From Coprenecus sp902388455 (GTDB lineage Bacteria > Bacteroidota > Bacteroidia > Bacteroidales > UBA932), in the NCBI GenBank assembly GCA_963931615.1, contig OZ007032.1, positions 806,001-870,000 of the forward strand: a DNA stretch of 64,000 nucleotides. The letters are read 5' to 3'. This document shows positions 44,649 through 54,126 of this stretch, in pieces. A model generated the notes under the pieces. That model made no database searches. It was not told where the DNA came from and saw only the letters and a program-made list of their open reading frames with translations. The translations under genes were made by a program, and so were the position numbers. Each line of letters begins with the position of its first letter. Within the stretch, counting starts at the first letter, position 1.

Positions 44649-46643
44649 ATGACAGATAAAGAAATGATCGAAGCGGAAAGAGAATATTCTGCGGACAGTA
44701 TTCAAGTATTGGAGGGACTCGAGGCGGTCCGGAAGCGTCCTTCGATGTATATCGGAGACATAGGGCCGAGAGGTCTGCACCATCTGGTCTACGAGGTGGT
44801 GGACAACTCCATCGACGAGGCCCTTGCAGGGTACTGCAGGAATATCGAAGTAACCATTCTGCCTGACAATTCCATCCGCGTCAAGGACGACGGACGCGGT
44901 ATCCCCACAGGAATCCACGAGAAAGAGGGCCGGTCGGCCCTGGAAGTAGTGCTGACAGTCCTTCATGCCGGAGGTAAGTTCAGCAAGGACAGCTATAAGG
45001 TATCCGGCGGTCTGCATGGTGTCGGAGTCTCCTGCGTGAATGCACTTTCTTCATATCTGAAGGCCGAGGTGCACCGCGAGGGCAAGATTTTCGTGCAGGA
45101 GTACAGCCGCGGCGTGCCGCAGTATCCGGTGAAGGTGGTAGGAGAGTGTGATGACACTGGTACCATCATTACATTCACCCCTGACGGAGAGATATTCAGG
45201 ATGACCACGGTCTATGATGCCTCCGTTCTGTCCACCAGGCTCCGTGAGCTGGCGTATCTCAATAAGGGCATCCACCTTGCTCTGATAGACGAGAGAGCGC
45301 CCCAGGCTCAGGAGGGTGAGACGATGGAGGAGCTGGAACATGAGCCTATGCGTCAGGAATTCTATTCCGAGCATGGTCTGGTCGAGTTCGTGCAGTATCT
45401 AGACGGTACCCGCGAGAAACTCACTGAGAAGCCGATTTCATTGGAAACGGACAAAACCGGCATCCCTATCGAGATAGCCATGCAGTACAATACCGGTTTC
45501 TCCGAGAATATCCATTCTTACGTCAACAACATCAACACCGTAGAGGGAGGTACGCACCTTACCGGTTTCCGCCGCGGTCTTACATCCACGCTTAAGGCTT
45601 ATGCGGAGAAGAACGGTTTCCTCTCCAAGCTGAAGTTCGACCTGGATGCCTCGGACTTCCGTGAGGGCCTGACGGCGGTTATCTCGGTGAAGGTGGCCGA
45701 GCCCCAGTTCGAGGGACAGACCAAGACCAAGCTGGGTAACAGCGAGGTGGACGCGGCTGTCTCGCAGGCCACAAAGGCAGCCCTGGAGACATATCTCGAG
45801 GAGAATCCCAAGGATGCAAAGAATATCATAGATAAGGTGATTCTTGCCGCCACAGCCCGTCATGCTGCCCGGAAGGCCCGCGAGCTGGTACAGCGCAAGA
45901 CCGTGATGTCCGGAGCCGGACTCCCCGGCAAACTGGCCGACTGCTCGAACCGTGACCCGGAGAAATGCGAGCTTTTCCTCGTCGAGGGAGACTCCGCCGG
46001 CGGTACCGCCAAGACCGGCCGCGACCGCACCTACCAGGCCATCCTGCCGCTTCGCGGTAAGATCCTCAATGTGGAGAAGGCCATGGAGCACAAGGTGCTG
46101 GAGAGCGAGACCATCCGCAACATATACACCGCTCTGGGCGTGACTATCGGCACCGAGGACGACTCCAAAGCGGCCAATCTGGACAAGCTCCGCTACCACA
46201 AGGTAATCATCATGACCGATGCCGATGTCGACGGAGCACATATCGCTACTCTTATTCTGACATTCTTCTTCCGCTATATGCCCGACATGATAAAGAACGG
46301 CTATGTCTATATCGCCGCGCCTCCTCTTTATAAGGTCAAGAGCAAGAAGGGCAAGGAGGAGAAGTACTGCTGGACCGAGGAGGAGCGCATCGCTGCCATC
46401 GCAGAGATCGGCAAGGGCAATGAGGGCAGTATCTACGTCCAGCGCTATAAAGGTCTGGGAGAGATGAATGCCGAGCAGTTGAAGGAGACCACAATGGACC
46501 CTGCGACCAGACTTTTGCGCCAGGTGACCATCGACAATGCGGCTGAGGCGGACCGCATCTTCTCCATGCTCATGGGCGACGAGGTGCCTCCCCGCCGTGA
46601 ATTCATCGAGATGAACGCCAAATACGCTAAAATCGACGCATAA
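44649..46643 (+). CDS. gyrB: DNA gyrase subunit B
   Basis: ATPase subunit of gyrase. GHKL ATPase motifs LEAVRKRPSMYIG, VVDNSIDEALAGYC, VKDDGRGIP, GLHGVGVSCVNALS; Toprim motifs LVEGDSAGGTAK and DADVDGAHIATL; C-terminal RYKGLGEMNAEQL. ATG at 44649 gives 664 residues. The form without the long E. coli-type insert is usual for this phylum. gyrB rather than parE is favoured by overall pattern. Confidence 0.95.
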   Translation: MTDKEMIEAEREYSADSIQVLEGLEAVRKRPSMYIGDIGPRGLHHLVYEVVDNSIDEALAGYCRNIEVTILPDNSIRVKDDGRGIPTGIHEKEGRSALEVVLTVLHAGGKFSKDSYKVSGGLHGVGVSCVNALSSYLKAEVHREGKIFVQEYSRGVPQYPVKVVGECDDTGTIITFTPDGEIFRMTTVYDASVLSTRLRELAYLNKGIHLALIDERAPQAQEGETMEELEHEPMRQEFYSEHGLVEFVQYLDGTREKLTEKPISLETDKTGIPIEIAMQYNTGFSENIHSYVNNINTVEGGTHLTGFRRGLTSTLKAYAEKNGFLSKLKFDLDASDFREGLTAVISVKVAEPQFEGQTKTKLGNSEVDAAVSQATKAALETYLEENPKDAKNIIDKVILAATARHAARKARELVQRKTVMSGAGLPGKLADCSNRDPEKCELFLVEGDSAGGTAKTGRDRTYQAILPLRGKILNVEKAMEHKVLESETIRNIYTALGVTIGTEDDSKAANLDKLRYHKVIIMTDADVDGAHIATLILTFFFRYMPDMIKNGYVYIAAPPLYKVKSKKGKEEKYCWTEEERIAAIAEIGKGNEGSIYVQRYKGLGEMNAEQLKETTMDPATRLLRQVTIDNAAEADRIFSMLMGDEVPPRREFIEMNAKYAKIDA

Positions 46644-46664
46644 ATCATTTAAATAATACCGATT

Positions 46665-47924
46665 ATGGATATTTTTGAGAGAATAAACAAAGACGAGGGA
46701 GGTCCCCTGGGACAGTACCGCGCAAGAGGTCACGGATATTTCACCTTCCCCAAGCTCGAGGGCGAGATTGCTCCGAGGATGAGGTTCAACGGACATGAGG
46801 TGCTCTGCTGGAGCCTCAACAACTATCTCGGACTGGCCAACCATCCCGAGATCCGCAAGGTAGACGCCGAGGCCGCAGCCCGTTGGGGACTGGCTTATCC
46901 CATGGGCTCCAGGATGATGTCCGGTCAGACAGCCCTGCACGAGAGACTCGAGAGAGAACTGGCTGAGTTCGAGCAGAAGGAGGACGCATTCCTTTTCAAC
47001 TTCGGCTATCAGGGTATCGTCTCGACTATCGACGCCCTGCTCACCCGCCACGATGTTATCGTGTACGACTCCGAGGCCCACGCCTGCCTCATCGACGGCT
47101 GCCGTCTGCACATGGGCAAGAGGATGGTATACCCTCACAACGACATCGAGAAATGCGAGAGGACTATCCAGCGTGCTCTCAAGGTATGCGAGGAAACCGG
47201 CGGCGGCGTGCTGCTGATTACCGAAGGAGTGTACGGTATGACAGGAGCACTCGGTATTCTGGACCAGATCGTGGCTCTCAAGAAGAAATACAACTTCCGC
47301 ATCCTCATCGATGATGCGCACGGCTTCGGAGTGATGGGCCCTCACGGACGCGGAACATCCGAGCACTTCGGCGTGATGGACGGTATAGACCTGTATATCG
47401 GTGCATACGCCAAGTCAATGGCCATTATCGGAGGTTTCGTGGCCGGTCCCAAATCCATCATCAACTATCTCCGCTATAATCTCCGTTCGCAGATTTATGC
47501 CAAGTCCCTGCCCATGCCCATCGTAGAGGGCTGTCTCAAGAGGCTGGAGATTATCCGCGGTCCCGAGGGAGACCGTCTCCGCGAGAAACTCTGGACTGTT
47601 ACCCGTGCCCTGCAGAACGGTTTCAGGGAGAGAGGCTTCGATATCGGACTCGCCCAGGCCTGCGTGACACCTGTCTTCATCCACGGCACTGTGCCTCAGG
47701 CAACCAACATGCTCGTGGATCTCAGGGAGAACTACAACCTGTTCTGCTCGGTAGTCGTCTACCCTGTAGTGCCTAAGGGTGTGATCATGTTCAGAATCAT
47801 TCCTACAGCCGCTCACTCTCTGGAAGATGTAGAGTACACTCTCAACGCATTCTCCGAGGCCAAGAAGAAGCTCGACGCCGGAGAGTATGACGGTGACAAT
47901 ATTCAGGACAGGGCCATCAATTAG
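46665..47924 (+). CDS. Alpha-oxoamine synthase (serine palmitoyltransferase-like)
   Basis: PLP enzyme that condenses an amino acid with an acyl-CoA or acyl-ACP. PLP motifs: Asp217/His219 in ILIDDAHGFGVMG and a Lys250 in IGAYAKSMAIIGG, plus NNYLGLANHP and GSRMMSGQTALHERLE. 419 residues; the extra N-terminal segment RARGHGYFTFPKLEGEIAP is seen in Bacteroidota lipid enzymes. Candidates are serine palmitoyltransferase (sphingolipids), cysteate acyltransferase (sulfonolipids) or glycine C-acetyltransferase. The sequence alone does not decide; a lipid role is likeliest. Follows gyrB by 21 bases. Confidence 0.85.
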   Translation: MDIFERINKDEGGPLGQYRARGHGYFTFPKLEGEIAPRMRFNGHEVLCWSLNNYLGLANHPEIRKVDAEAAARWGLAYPMGSRMMSGQTALHERLERELAEFEQKEDAFLFNFGYQGIVSTIDALLTRHDVIVYDSEAHACLIDGCRLHMGKRMVYPHNDIEKCERTIQRALKVCEETGGGVLLITEGVYGMTGALGILDQIVALKKKYNFRILIDDAHGFGVMGPHGRGTSEHFGVMDGIDLYIGAYAKSMAIIGGFVAGPKSIINYLRYNLRSQIYAKSLPMPIVEGCLKRLEIIRGPEGDRLREKLWTVTRALQNGFRERGFDIGLAQACVTPVFIHGTVPQATNMLVDLRENYNLFCSVVVYPVVPKGVIMFRIIPTAAHSLEDVEYTLNAFSEAKKKLDAGEYDGDNIQDRAIN

Positions 47925-47965
47925 AACGGTTGCAGCCGGCGCCCGCGGCGTTATTGAGTAATAGC

Positions 47966-48001
47966 GAAGCTCTCCGCCCCGGACGGGGAGCTTCCTTTTT
48001 T
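47966..48001 (+). terminator. Terminator after the oxoamine synthase gene
   Basis: GAAGCTCTCC and GGGGAGCTTC pair around a GC-rich loop, followed by CTTTTTT. It is 42 bases after the stop and 15 bases before the next start, so some read-through into the 7TM-HD gene is likely. Confidence 0.75.
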
Positions 48002-48016
48002 AAGAGAAGTTATCAG

Positions 48017-50047
48017 ATGGAACAGAAGAATTTTTTAAAAGATCCAAAAATTTATATCTCATTACTGGTGACACTGGTTATAACTGTTCTGCTTTTCCCG
48101 GAAGAGGGGAAGTTCAAGTACAGTTATCAGGCGGGCCGTCCGTGGGTTTATGAGACGCTGATGTCTCCTATAGATTTTCCTATCCTTAAAACTGAACAGG
48201 AACTGCTGGCCGAAAAAGAGGAGAAAGCTTCTCAGGTCATTCCTTATTTTGAATACGACAATTCGGTAGCCAATATGCAGGCACAGCGGCTCAGGAATCT
48301 TCAAGGGAGGGACAGTGTAAATGACCATACCCTGTATTTTATCGTTGAGTCTCTGTACAATATTTATTCAGTGGGTATTCTTCCTGCCATGGAAGAAGTA
48401 TCTACAGTCGGGACTATCGTAGTGCAGAAAGACAGAAGAGCGCAGGAGGTGCCGGTGTCGGAAGTATATACTCCAAAGAAGGCTGAAGGATATATAAAGT
48501 ACTACCTTTCTATAAGTTTTCCGGACGAGAATCCGGATTCACTCTACAGTGCCTACAAGATAGGCGATTATATCGTCCCTAATCTTATTTATGACCAAAA
48601 CAGGACAGAACTTTTTCATAAGGAGGCTGTGGACTATATATCACCTACGAAAGGTATGGTCTATGCCGGACAGCTGATAGTGACAGAGGGGGAAATTGTC
48701 ACTACAGAGGTGGAGCAGCTTCTGGACTCGTTCAAGCGTGAGTATGAGATGACTTACGGATATGCTGAGTCTTCTTTAGGACTGGGAACAGGACATTTTA
48801 TCCTATGCCTGCTTATTGTTGCGTCACTTTTTGCCGTCATATATTTTACCCGTAAGGAGATTATAGGACAGCGGAAACCGTTCTATTTCATACTTACCCT
48901 TTATGTCCTTCTTTTTGTGCTGACGGTGGTTATACGCGACTTTACCGCAGATTATCTTTATATTGTGCCGTATGCGGTATTCTCTATCTATCTTACGATT
49001 TTTTTCAAACGGAGATATGTTTTTCCTATTTATACGGTCATTCTGCTTCCGCTGCTGTTTCAGCCGGACTGCGGTGTTGAACTGTATATGATGAACCTGA
49101 CGGGCGGCATTATCGCAATAGTGTCATTCAAGTATTTCAACAACGGATGGGCTCAGTTTCTCAACTCTCTGTTTATATTTATAGGGATGTCACTAATATA
49201 CATTGGATTCCTGCTGTCTGGGGACGGGACGCTCGCCTTGTTTGATCCTAAGGACATATTCCGTATCGCAATCAATTCCCTGCTGGTAGTGGCTGCATAT
49301 CCGGTAGCATTCATTTTTGAGAGAGTATTTTCTCTTGTCTCGCATTTCCGTCTGATAGATCTTTCGGATACTAACAATAAGTTGCTGCGGGAACTGGCCC
49401 AGAAGGCACCCGGAACATTCCAGCATTCATTGCAGGTCTCCAATCTGGCATCCGAAGCGGCTCGTGAAATAGGCGCGGACATGATATTGACAAGGGTAGG
49501 GGCGTTGTATCACGATATCGGGAAGATGAACAATCCTCAGTGTTTTGTTGAGAATGCTCCTGCCGGTTTCAATTATCATAAAGGACTATCGCCTGAGGAA
49601 AGTGCCCAGCAGATTATCCGGCATGTGGACGACGGCGTGGACATAGCCCGTAAGCATAAACTCCCTGAAGTGGTAATAGACTTTATCCGTACACACCATG
49701 CGAAGACAGTTACATTCTATTTCTATGCGCAGTATTGCAATGGGGGTGGAGATCCCAATAATGTCGAGCCGTTTATGTATCATGGAAAGCTGCCTACAAC
49801 CAAAGAGCAGGTCATAGTGCTGATGGCGGATGCTGTGGAAGCTGCATCCCGTTCGCTTAAGGATTATACAAAGGACAGTATTTCCGAACTGGTGGATTCA
49901 ATTATCAGTAAACGCCTGTCGGACTCTCAGCTGGTGGAAGCGGACATTTCCATAAAGGAGATTGAGACTGTTAAAAGAATGTTCAAAGAACGTCTGGAGC
50001 AGGTTTATCACGAGAGAATTGCATATCCGACGATAAAAAAATCTTGA
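48017..50047 (+). CDS. 7TM-HD family phosphohydrolase (PgpH/YqfF-like)
   Basis: 676 residues. An N-terminal anchor (IYISLLVTLVITVLLF), an extracytoplasmic 7TMR-HDED sensor domain (~45-270), seven membrane helices (~280-465) and a cytoplasmic HD domain: ELAQKAPGTFQHSLQVSNLASEAA, VGALYHDIGKMNNP (metal-binding HD), FIRTHHAK. Homologues PgpH and YqfF degrade cyclic di-AMP; that activity is inferred here. The frame is open to 47930 but ATG at 48017 starts the anchor and follows the terminator. Its stop overlaps the tmRNA promoter. Confidence 0.92.
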   Translation: MEQKNFLKDPKIYISLLVTLVITVLLFPEEGKFKYSYQAGRPWVYETLMSPIDFPILKTEQELLAEKEEKASQVIPYFEYDNSVANMQAQRLRNLQGRDSVNDHTLYFIVESLYNIYSVGILPAMEEVSTVGTIVVQKDRRAQEVPVSEVYTPKKAEGYIKYYLSISFPDENPDSLYSAYKIGDYIVPNLIYDQNRTELFHKEAVDYISPTKGMVYAGQLIVTEGEIVTTEVEQLLDSFKREYEMTYGYAESSLGLGTGHFILCLLIVASLFAVIYFTRKEIIGQRKPFYFILTLYVLLFVLTVVIRDFTADYLYIVPYAVFSIYLTIFFKRRYVFPIYTVILLPLLFQPDCGVELYMMNLTGGIIAIVSFKYFNNGWAQFLNSLFIFIGMSLIYIGFLLSGDGTLALFDPKDIFRIAINSLLVVAAYPVAFIFERVFSLVSHFRLIDLSDTNNKLLRELAQKAPGTFQHSLQVSNLASEAAREIGADMILTRVGALYHDIGKMNNPQCFVENAPAGFNYHKGLSPEESAQQIIRHVDDGVDIARKHKLPEVVIDFIRTHHAKTVTFYFYAQYCNGGGDPNNVEPFMYHGKLPTTKEQVIVLMADAVEAASRSLKDYTKDSISELVDSIISKRLSDSQLVEADISIKEIETVKRMFKERLEQVYHERIAYPTIKKS

Positions 50048-50073
50048 CGCGGTACATTTTTTGAGTATCTTTG
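50044..50073 (+). promoter_or_regulatory. Promoter of tmRNA
   Basis: TTG (50044-50046), 19 bases, TATCTTTG (50066-50073), 11 bases before the mature tmRNA 5' end. Confidence 0.7.
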
Positions 50074-50084
50074 CGGGTACAAAT

Positions 50085-50477
50085 GGGGATGTTTTGGTTT
50101 TGACAGCACAAGACATCGGATTGTAAGCATACCGGGGCAGGTGACCCACCCCGTCATCAAGGTTACAAAGCCATAACTGGCAACAACAACTATGCACTCG
50201 CTGCGTAAGTAAACTGGGTTTACTACCTTAATCGCGGTCGCCAAGGGCGATAGCGACGAGTATCCCGCCGGGCTTTCCGCCTGCTATGTCCGGCATACGG
50301 GGTATCATTAAAGTAGGATGCGGCTGTTGACTCCCTTAAGGCAGCCTAAGATTCAGGGGATAAGGATTCAGTGGCGCGTCTGTCCGCAGCTGCTTCCCGA
50401 AAACCAATGGCAGAATAAGTATGTAGAAAGCACTCGGGTGCTGTGTTTGGACGGCGGTTCGAGTCCGCCCATCTCCA
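50085..50477 (+). ncRNA. ssrA: Transfer-messenger RNA
   Basis: Rescues stalled ribosomes. The 5' GGGGATG pairs with CATCTCC at the 3' end to form the tRNA-like acceptor, with T arm GGCGGTTCGAGTCCGCC. The tag frame at 50179-50208 reads GNNNYALAA and ends with TAA; resume at GGC is chosen because known Bacteroidales tags have the form GxxNYALAA. CCA is not encoded. Confidence 0.95.
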
Positions 50478-50481
50478 CATA

Positions 50482-50503
50482 AAGGTCGCTCCGGCGGCCT
50501 TTT
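50482..50503 (+). terminator. Terminator of tmRNA
   Basis: AAGGTCGC and GCGGCCTT form an 8-bp stem with a 4-base loop and a short T run, 5 bases after the tmRNA. Confidence 0.7.
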
Positions 50504-50651
50504 GTGTTGAAATGCCCGGACGTGTCCGTCGCTGTGTCCGGCTGCCTTCAGAAACATGTCCTCGGCCTTCTTCGTTACCGGATTACTGACATATAGGGAT
50601 ATTCCGGAGCAAATTTCGTTATATTTACAGTTTAAACGAAATGCAAGAAAA

Positions 50652-51689
50652 ATGAAAGCGTATACGTATCTGGGACAGGGAAAGTCGGCCCTGCTCGACA
50701 AGCCGGAGCCGCAGCTGCAGGGACCGCGCGATGCCTTAGTGCGGGTGACCCTCGGGAGCATCTGCACTAGTGACCTGCATATTCTGCACGGAAGTGTGCC
50801 TCGGGCTGTGCCTGGGATTACTCTCGGACACGAGATGGTCGGGGTGGTGGAGGCCGTCGGCTCTGCCGTGTGTTCGGTCCGGCCGGGAGACCGGGTGGCG
50901 GTCAATGTGGAGACATTCTGCGGCTCGTGCTTCTTCTGCCGCCACGGCTATGTGAACAACTGCAGCGACCCGCTCGGAGGCTGGGCCCTCGGCTGCCGCA
51001 TCGACGGCGGTCAGGCGGAGTACGTCCGAGTGCCCTACGCTGACCAGGGACTGACCCGTATTCCGGAAGGGGTGAGCGATGCTCAGGCGCTGTTTACCGG
51101 GGACTTGCTGGCTACCGGGTTCTGGGCTGCCCGCATTTCTGAAATCGTTCCAGAGGAGGATACCGTTCTGATTATCGGTGCCGGACCGACTGGAATCTGC
51201 ACCTTACTGTGCGTGATGCTCCACAGACCCCGCCGCATCATTGTCTGTGAGAAATCCCCGGAGCGCAGGCGTTTCGTCCAGGAGCATTATCCCGAGGTGG
51301 TGGTGACCGACCCGGAGCACTGCCGGCAGACCGTTCTGGAGTACAGTGCCCACGGAGGAGCCGATGCCGTTCTGGAGGTGGCCGGTACGGAGGAGACCTT
51401 CCGCATGGCCTGGGAGTGTGCCCGCCCCAATGCCGTCGTGACCGTAGTCGCCATGTATGATCGTCCGCAGGTGCTGCCCCTGCCCGCTATGTACGGCAAG
51501 AACCTGACGTTCAAGACAGGCGGCGTGGACGGCTGCGACTGTGCGGAGATTCTCCGCCTCATCGCCGACGGCCGTCTCGATGCCACACCGCTCATCACCC
51601 ACCGCTTCCCGCTCAACCGCATTGAGGAGGCCTACCGCCTCTTCGCCTTGCACGCCGACGGTGTCATCAAAGTTGCCGTCGAACCGTAG
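50652..51689 (+). CDS. Zinc-dependent alcohol dehydrogenase (MDR family)
   Basis: 345 residues. Catalytic zinc ligands in SICTSDLHILHG and GHEMVGVVEAVG; structural zinc site CGSCFFCRHGYVNNC; NAD-binding IIGAGPTGICTLLCVML. Overall form resembles isopropanol/2,3-butanediol-type secondary alcohol dehydrogenases, but the substrate is uncertain. ATG at 50652 begins the conserved fold; upstream codons to 50556 are not family-like. Single gene after the tmRNA. Confidence 0.88.
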   Translation: MKAYTYLGQGKSALLDKPEPQLQGPRDALVRVTLGSICTSDLHILHGSVPRAVPGITLGHEMVGVVEAVGSAVCSVRPGDRVAVNVETFCGSCFFCRHGYVNNCSDPLGGWALGCRIDGGQAEYVRVPYADQGLTRIPEGVSDAQALFTGDLLATGFWAARISEIVPEEDTVLIIGAGPTGICTLLCVMLHRPRRIIVCEKSPERRRFVQEHYPEVVVTDPEHCRQTVLEYSAHGGADAVLEVAGTEETFRMAWECARPNAVVTVVAMYDRPQVLPLPAMYGKNLTFKTGGVDGCDCAEILRLIADGRLDATPLITHRFPLNRIEEAYRLFALHADGVIKVAVEP

Positions 51690-51814
51690 CGCAGCCTTGT
51701 CTGGGAAGCATTTCTTGCTTCTAAGATGCTGATTTCTTCCCTTCATGGCTGTATGAATTTAAAACGGAATGTCTTATAAAAAACGTAAAAACTCTCAGAC
51801 AATATGCTAATGAG

Positions 51815-53185
51815 ATGACGACCCGTACCGGAGACCTCACTGTTGGCGGCATCACTTCCACGCTGCTGCGATTCACCCTGCCGATGATGCTCGGCTCGCT
51901 GATGCAGCAGTGCTATAATATCGCTGATACCCTGATAGTAGGACGGTGTATAGGTTCCGATGCGCTGGCAGCTGTCGGGTCGGCCTACAGTCTGATGACG
52001 TTTCTGATATCGGTGCTGCTGGGCCTGGCGATGGGCAGCGGGACGGTGTTCTCGCTGCAGTTCGGAGCGGGGAATATGTCCGGCTTGCGGCGCAGTATCT
52101 ACGTGTCGCTGGTGCTGATCGGGTGTGTGACGGCTGCCCTCACTGTGGCATCATTTGCCCTCATTGACCCGATTCTGAGACTGCTCCAGGTGCCGGCGGA
52201 GATATACGGTATGCTGCGGCTGTACCTGCTGATTATCTTCGGCGGTATCCCGCTAACTTTCCTGTACAATTTCTATGCGGCCCTGCTCCGGGCGGTCGGG
52301 GACTCGGTCACTCCGCTGTGGTTCCTCGGGGTCTCGGTGGTGCTCAATATCGCTCTGGACCTGCTGTTCATCCTCGGCTTCGGCATGGGGGTAGGCGGTG
52401 CGGCTCTGGCGACGGTGGCGGCTCAGGGGGTATCGGCGCTCGGGCTGATGGTCTATGTGCTGTGCAGGCGGCCGGAACTGCGGTTACGGAAGGAGGATAT
52501 GCGGCTGGACGGTGCCTCGGTAAGGGAAATAGCCTCGTTCTCGACGCTGACCTGTGTGCAGCAGTCGGTGATGAATTTCGGCATACTGATGGTGCAGGGT
52601 CTGGTCAATACCTTCGGTACGGCGGTGATGGCGGCTTTTGCAGCGGCGGTGAAGATCGACTCGTTCGCCTATATGCCGGTGCAGGAGTTCGGCAATGCGT
52701 TCTCCACGTTCACGGCTCAGAACTACGGTGCAGGCAAGTCGGGGCGTATACGGAAGGGAGTCCGGAGCGCATTCCTGATATCGGTGCTGTTCTCTCTGGC
52801 TGTCTCGCTCCTGGTCTTTCTGCTGGCACGGCCGCTGATGCTCATCTTCGTGCGGGCGGAAGAGGTGGAAATCATCCGTCTCGGAGTGCAGTACCTGCGG
52901 GTCGAAGGTTCCTTCTACTTCGGCATCGGCATCCTCTTTCTGCTGTACGGCTACTACCGTGCCATCCGCATGCCGGCTATGTCCGTGGTGCTGACCGTCC
53001 TATCGCTCGGAACCCGCGTCGCGCTGGCCTACATCCTCGCGGCCATTCCTTCCGTCGGCGTCATCGGTATCTGGTGGTCTATCCCCATCGGATGGGCCCT
53101 GGCTGACGGAGTCGGCATAGCGTACTATTTCTATTTACGGCGGAAAAATGTAAATTTGCAGAAACATCAACACTATCTGCCATGA
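51815..53185 (+). CDS. MATE-family efflux transporter
   Basis: 456 residues, twelve membrane helices in two similar halves. The opening FTLPMMLGSLMQQCYNIADTLIVGRCIGSDALAAVG and the second-half AFAAAVKIDSFAYMPVQEFGNAFSTFTAQNYGAGK are the diagnostic MATE motifs. Exports cationic or other small compounds with sodium or proton; which one is not readable. Its stop overlaps the next start (ATGA), so it is translated together with the lipoprotein hydrolase. Confidence 0.93.
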   Translation: MTTRTGDLTVGGITSTLLRFTLPMMLGSLMQQCYNIADTLIVGRCIGSDALAAVGSAYSLMTFLISVLLGLAMGSGTVFSLQFGAGNMSGLRRSIYVSLVLIGCVTAALTVASFALIDPILRLLQVPAEIYGMLRLYLLIIFGGIPLTFLYNFYAALLRAVGDSVTPLWFLGVSVVLNIALDLLFILGFGMGVGGAALATVAAQGVSALGLMVYVLCRRPELRLRKEDMRLDGASVREIASFSTLTCVQQSVMNFGILMVQGLVNTFGTAVMAAFAAAVKIDSFAYMPVQEFGNAFSTFTAQNYGAGKSGRIRKGVRSAFLISVLFSLAVSLLVFLLARPLMLIFVRAEEVEIIRLGVQYLRVEGSFYFGIGILFLLYGYYRAIRMPAMSVVLTVLSLGTRVALAYILAAIPSVGVIGIWWSIPIGWALADGVGIAYYFYLRRKNVNLQKHQHYLP

Positions 53186-53976
53186 AACGAATTATCCTAA
53201 TTACCACCACCGCTGCGATGCTGCTTGCAGGCGGATGCTCTTCCGGCAAATCTGAAACTGAAATCATCTGGCTGTGCGACAGGGCCGCCGGTCAGTCACT
53301 CTCCCTCTTCCCCGATGCTTCTCCCGAACTGGTGGCCTCCCTCGGACTCGAGGACGCAGTACCTTCTTCCATGAGCGCATTTCTGGTGCGCAAGAACGGC
53401 AAGGTCCTGCTCTTCGACACCGGTCTCGGACTGCCTGACGGAGGTATACGCCGCGGCCTGGATTCGCTGGGGCTGACTCCTGCGGATGTGGATTACCTGT
53501 TTCTCACCCATTTTCACGGAGACCATATCGGCGGAATGCTGGATGCCGAAGGTGCTCCCGTGTACACCGATGCCCAGGTCTACGCCTCCCAGCCCGAGTA
53601 CGACGCATGGATGAATATGCCTGCCGACCGGAACGCCCAGGCAGTGCAGACCATGAATGCCTACAGCGACCGCCTGCATCTCTTCGAGTTCGGAGACATC
53701 CTGCCGTGCGGTGTGGAGGCTCTCTACGCCGTCGGGCATACTCCCGGCCATACGGTATTCCGCATCGATGACATCCTTATCTGGGGCGACATCATCCACG
53801 GTCTGGCCCTCCAGCTCGACCATCCCGAGATCTGCGCCACCTACGATATGGACCAGGAGGCCGCCGTCGCAGCCCGCAAGCACATGCTCCGCATCGCCCG
53901 CGAACAGCACCTGCTCGTAGCCGGCATGCATCTACCCGAGGGCTTCCTCGACTTCCGTACCCCCGCCGCCGAATAG
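53182..53976 (+). CDS. Metallo-beta-lactamase-fold lipoprotein
   Basis: 264 residues. A lipoprotein-like signal ends at Cys19 (LLAGGC). Zinc-site motif HFHGDHIGG, then GHTPGHTVF, WGDIIHG and a final His in AGMHLPEG complete the fold seen in AHL-lactonase-like and related hydrolases. Substrate unknown. Coupled to the MATE exporter by a 4-base overlap, so export and surface hydrolysis of the same compound is possible (inference). Confidence 0.9.
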   Translation: MKRIILITTTAAMLLAGGCSSGKSETEIIWLCDRAAGQSLSLFPDASPELVASLGLEDAVPSSMSAFLVRKNGKVLLFDTGLGLPDGGIRRGLDSLGLTPADVDYLFLTHFHGDHIGGMLDAEGAPVYTDAQVYASQPEYDAWMNMPADRNAQAVQTMNAYSDRLHLFEFGDILPCGVEALYAVGHTPGHTVFRIDDILIWGDIIHGLALQLDHPEICATYDMDQEAAVAARKHMLRIAREQHLLVAGMHLPEGFLDFRTPAAE

Positions 53977-54002
53977 CACCGGCTGGATACTAATCAGCGG
54001 TA

Positions 54003-54109
54003 GGCACAAATAAAACCTCCAAAAGGATTAGCCGCCCTCGGCTCTAGAGGGAGGGGCCCGCCGCGAAGCGGTGGGAGGGCCTGGTCCTTTTGGAGGTTTT
54101 ATTTGTGCC
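54003..54109. repeat. 25-bp perfect inverted repeat between convergent genes
   Basis: Arms 54003-54027 and 54085-54109 are exact complements (GGCACAAATAAAAC…AAAAGGA). The 57-base loop has two further hairpins: CCCTC/GAGGG and CCCGCCGC/GCGGTGGG. Lying between two convergent genes, it could end transcription from both sides, or be a dispersed palindromic (REP/MITE-like) unit. Confidence 0.85.
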
Positions 54110-54126
54110 GTCCTAACCGGAAACGT

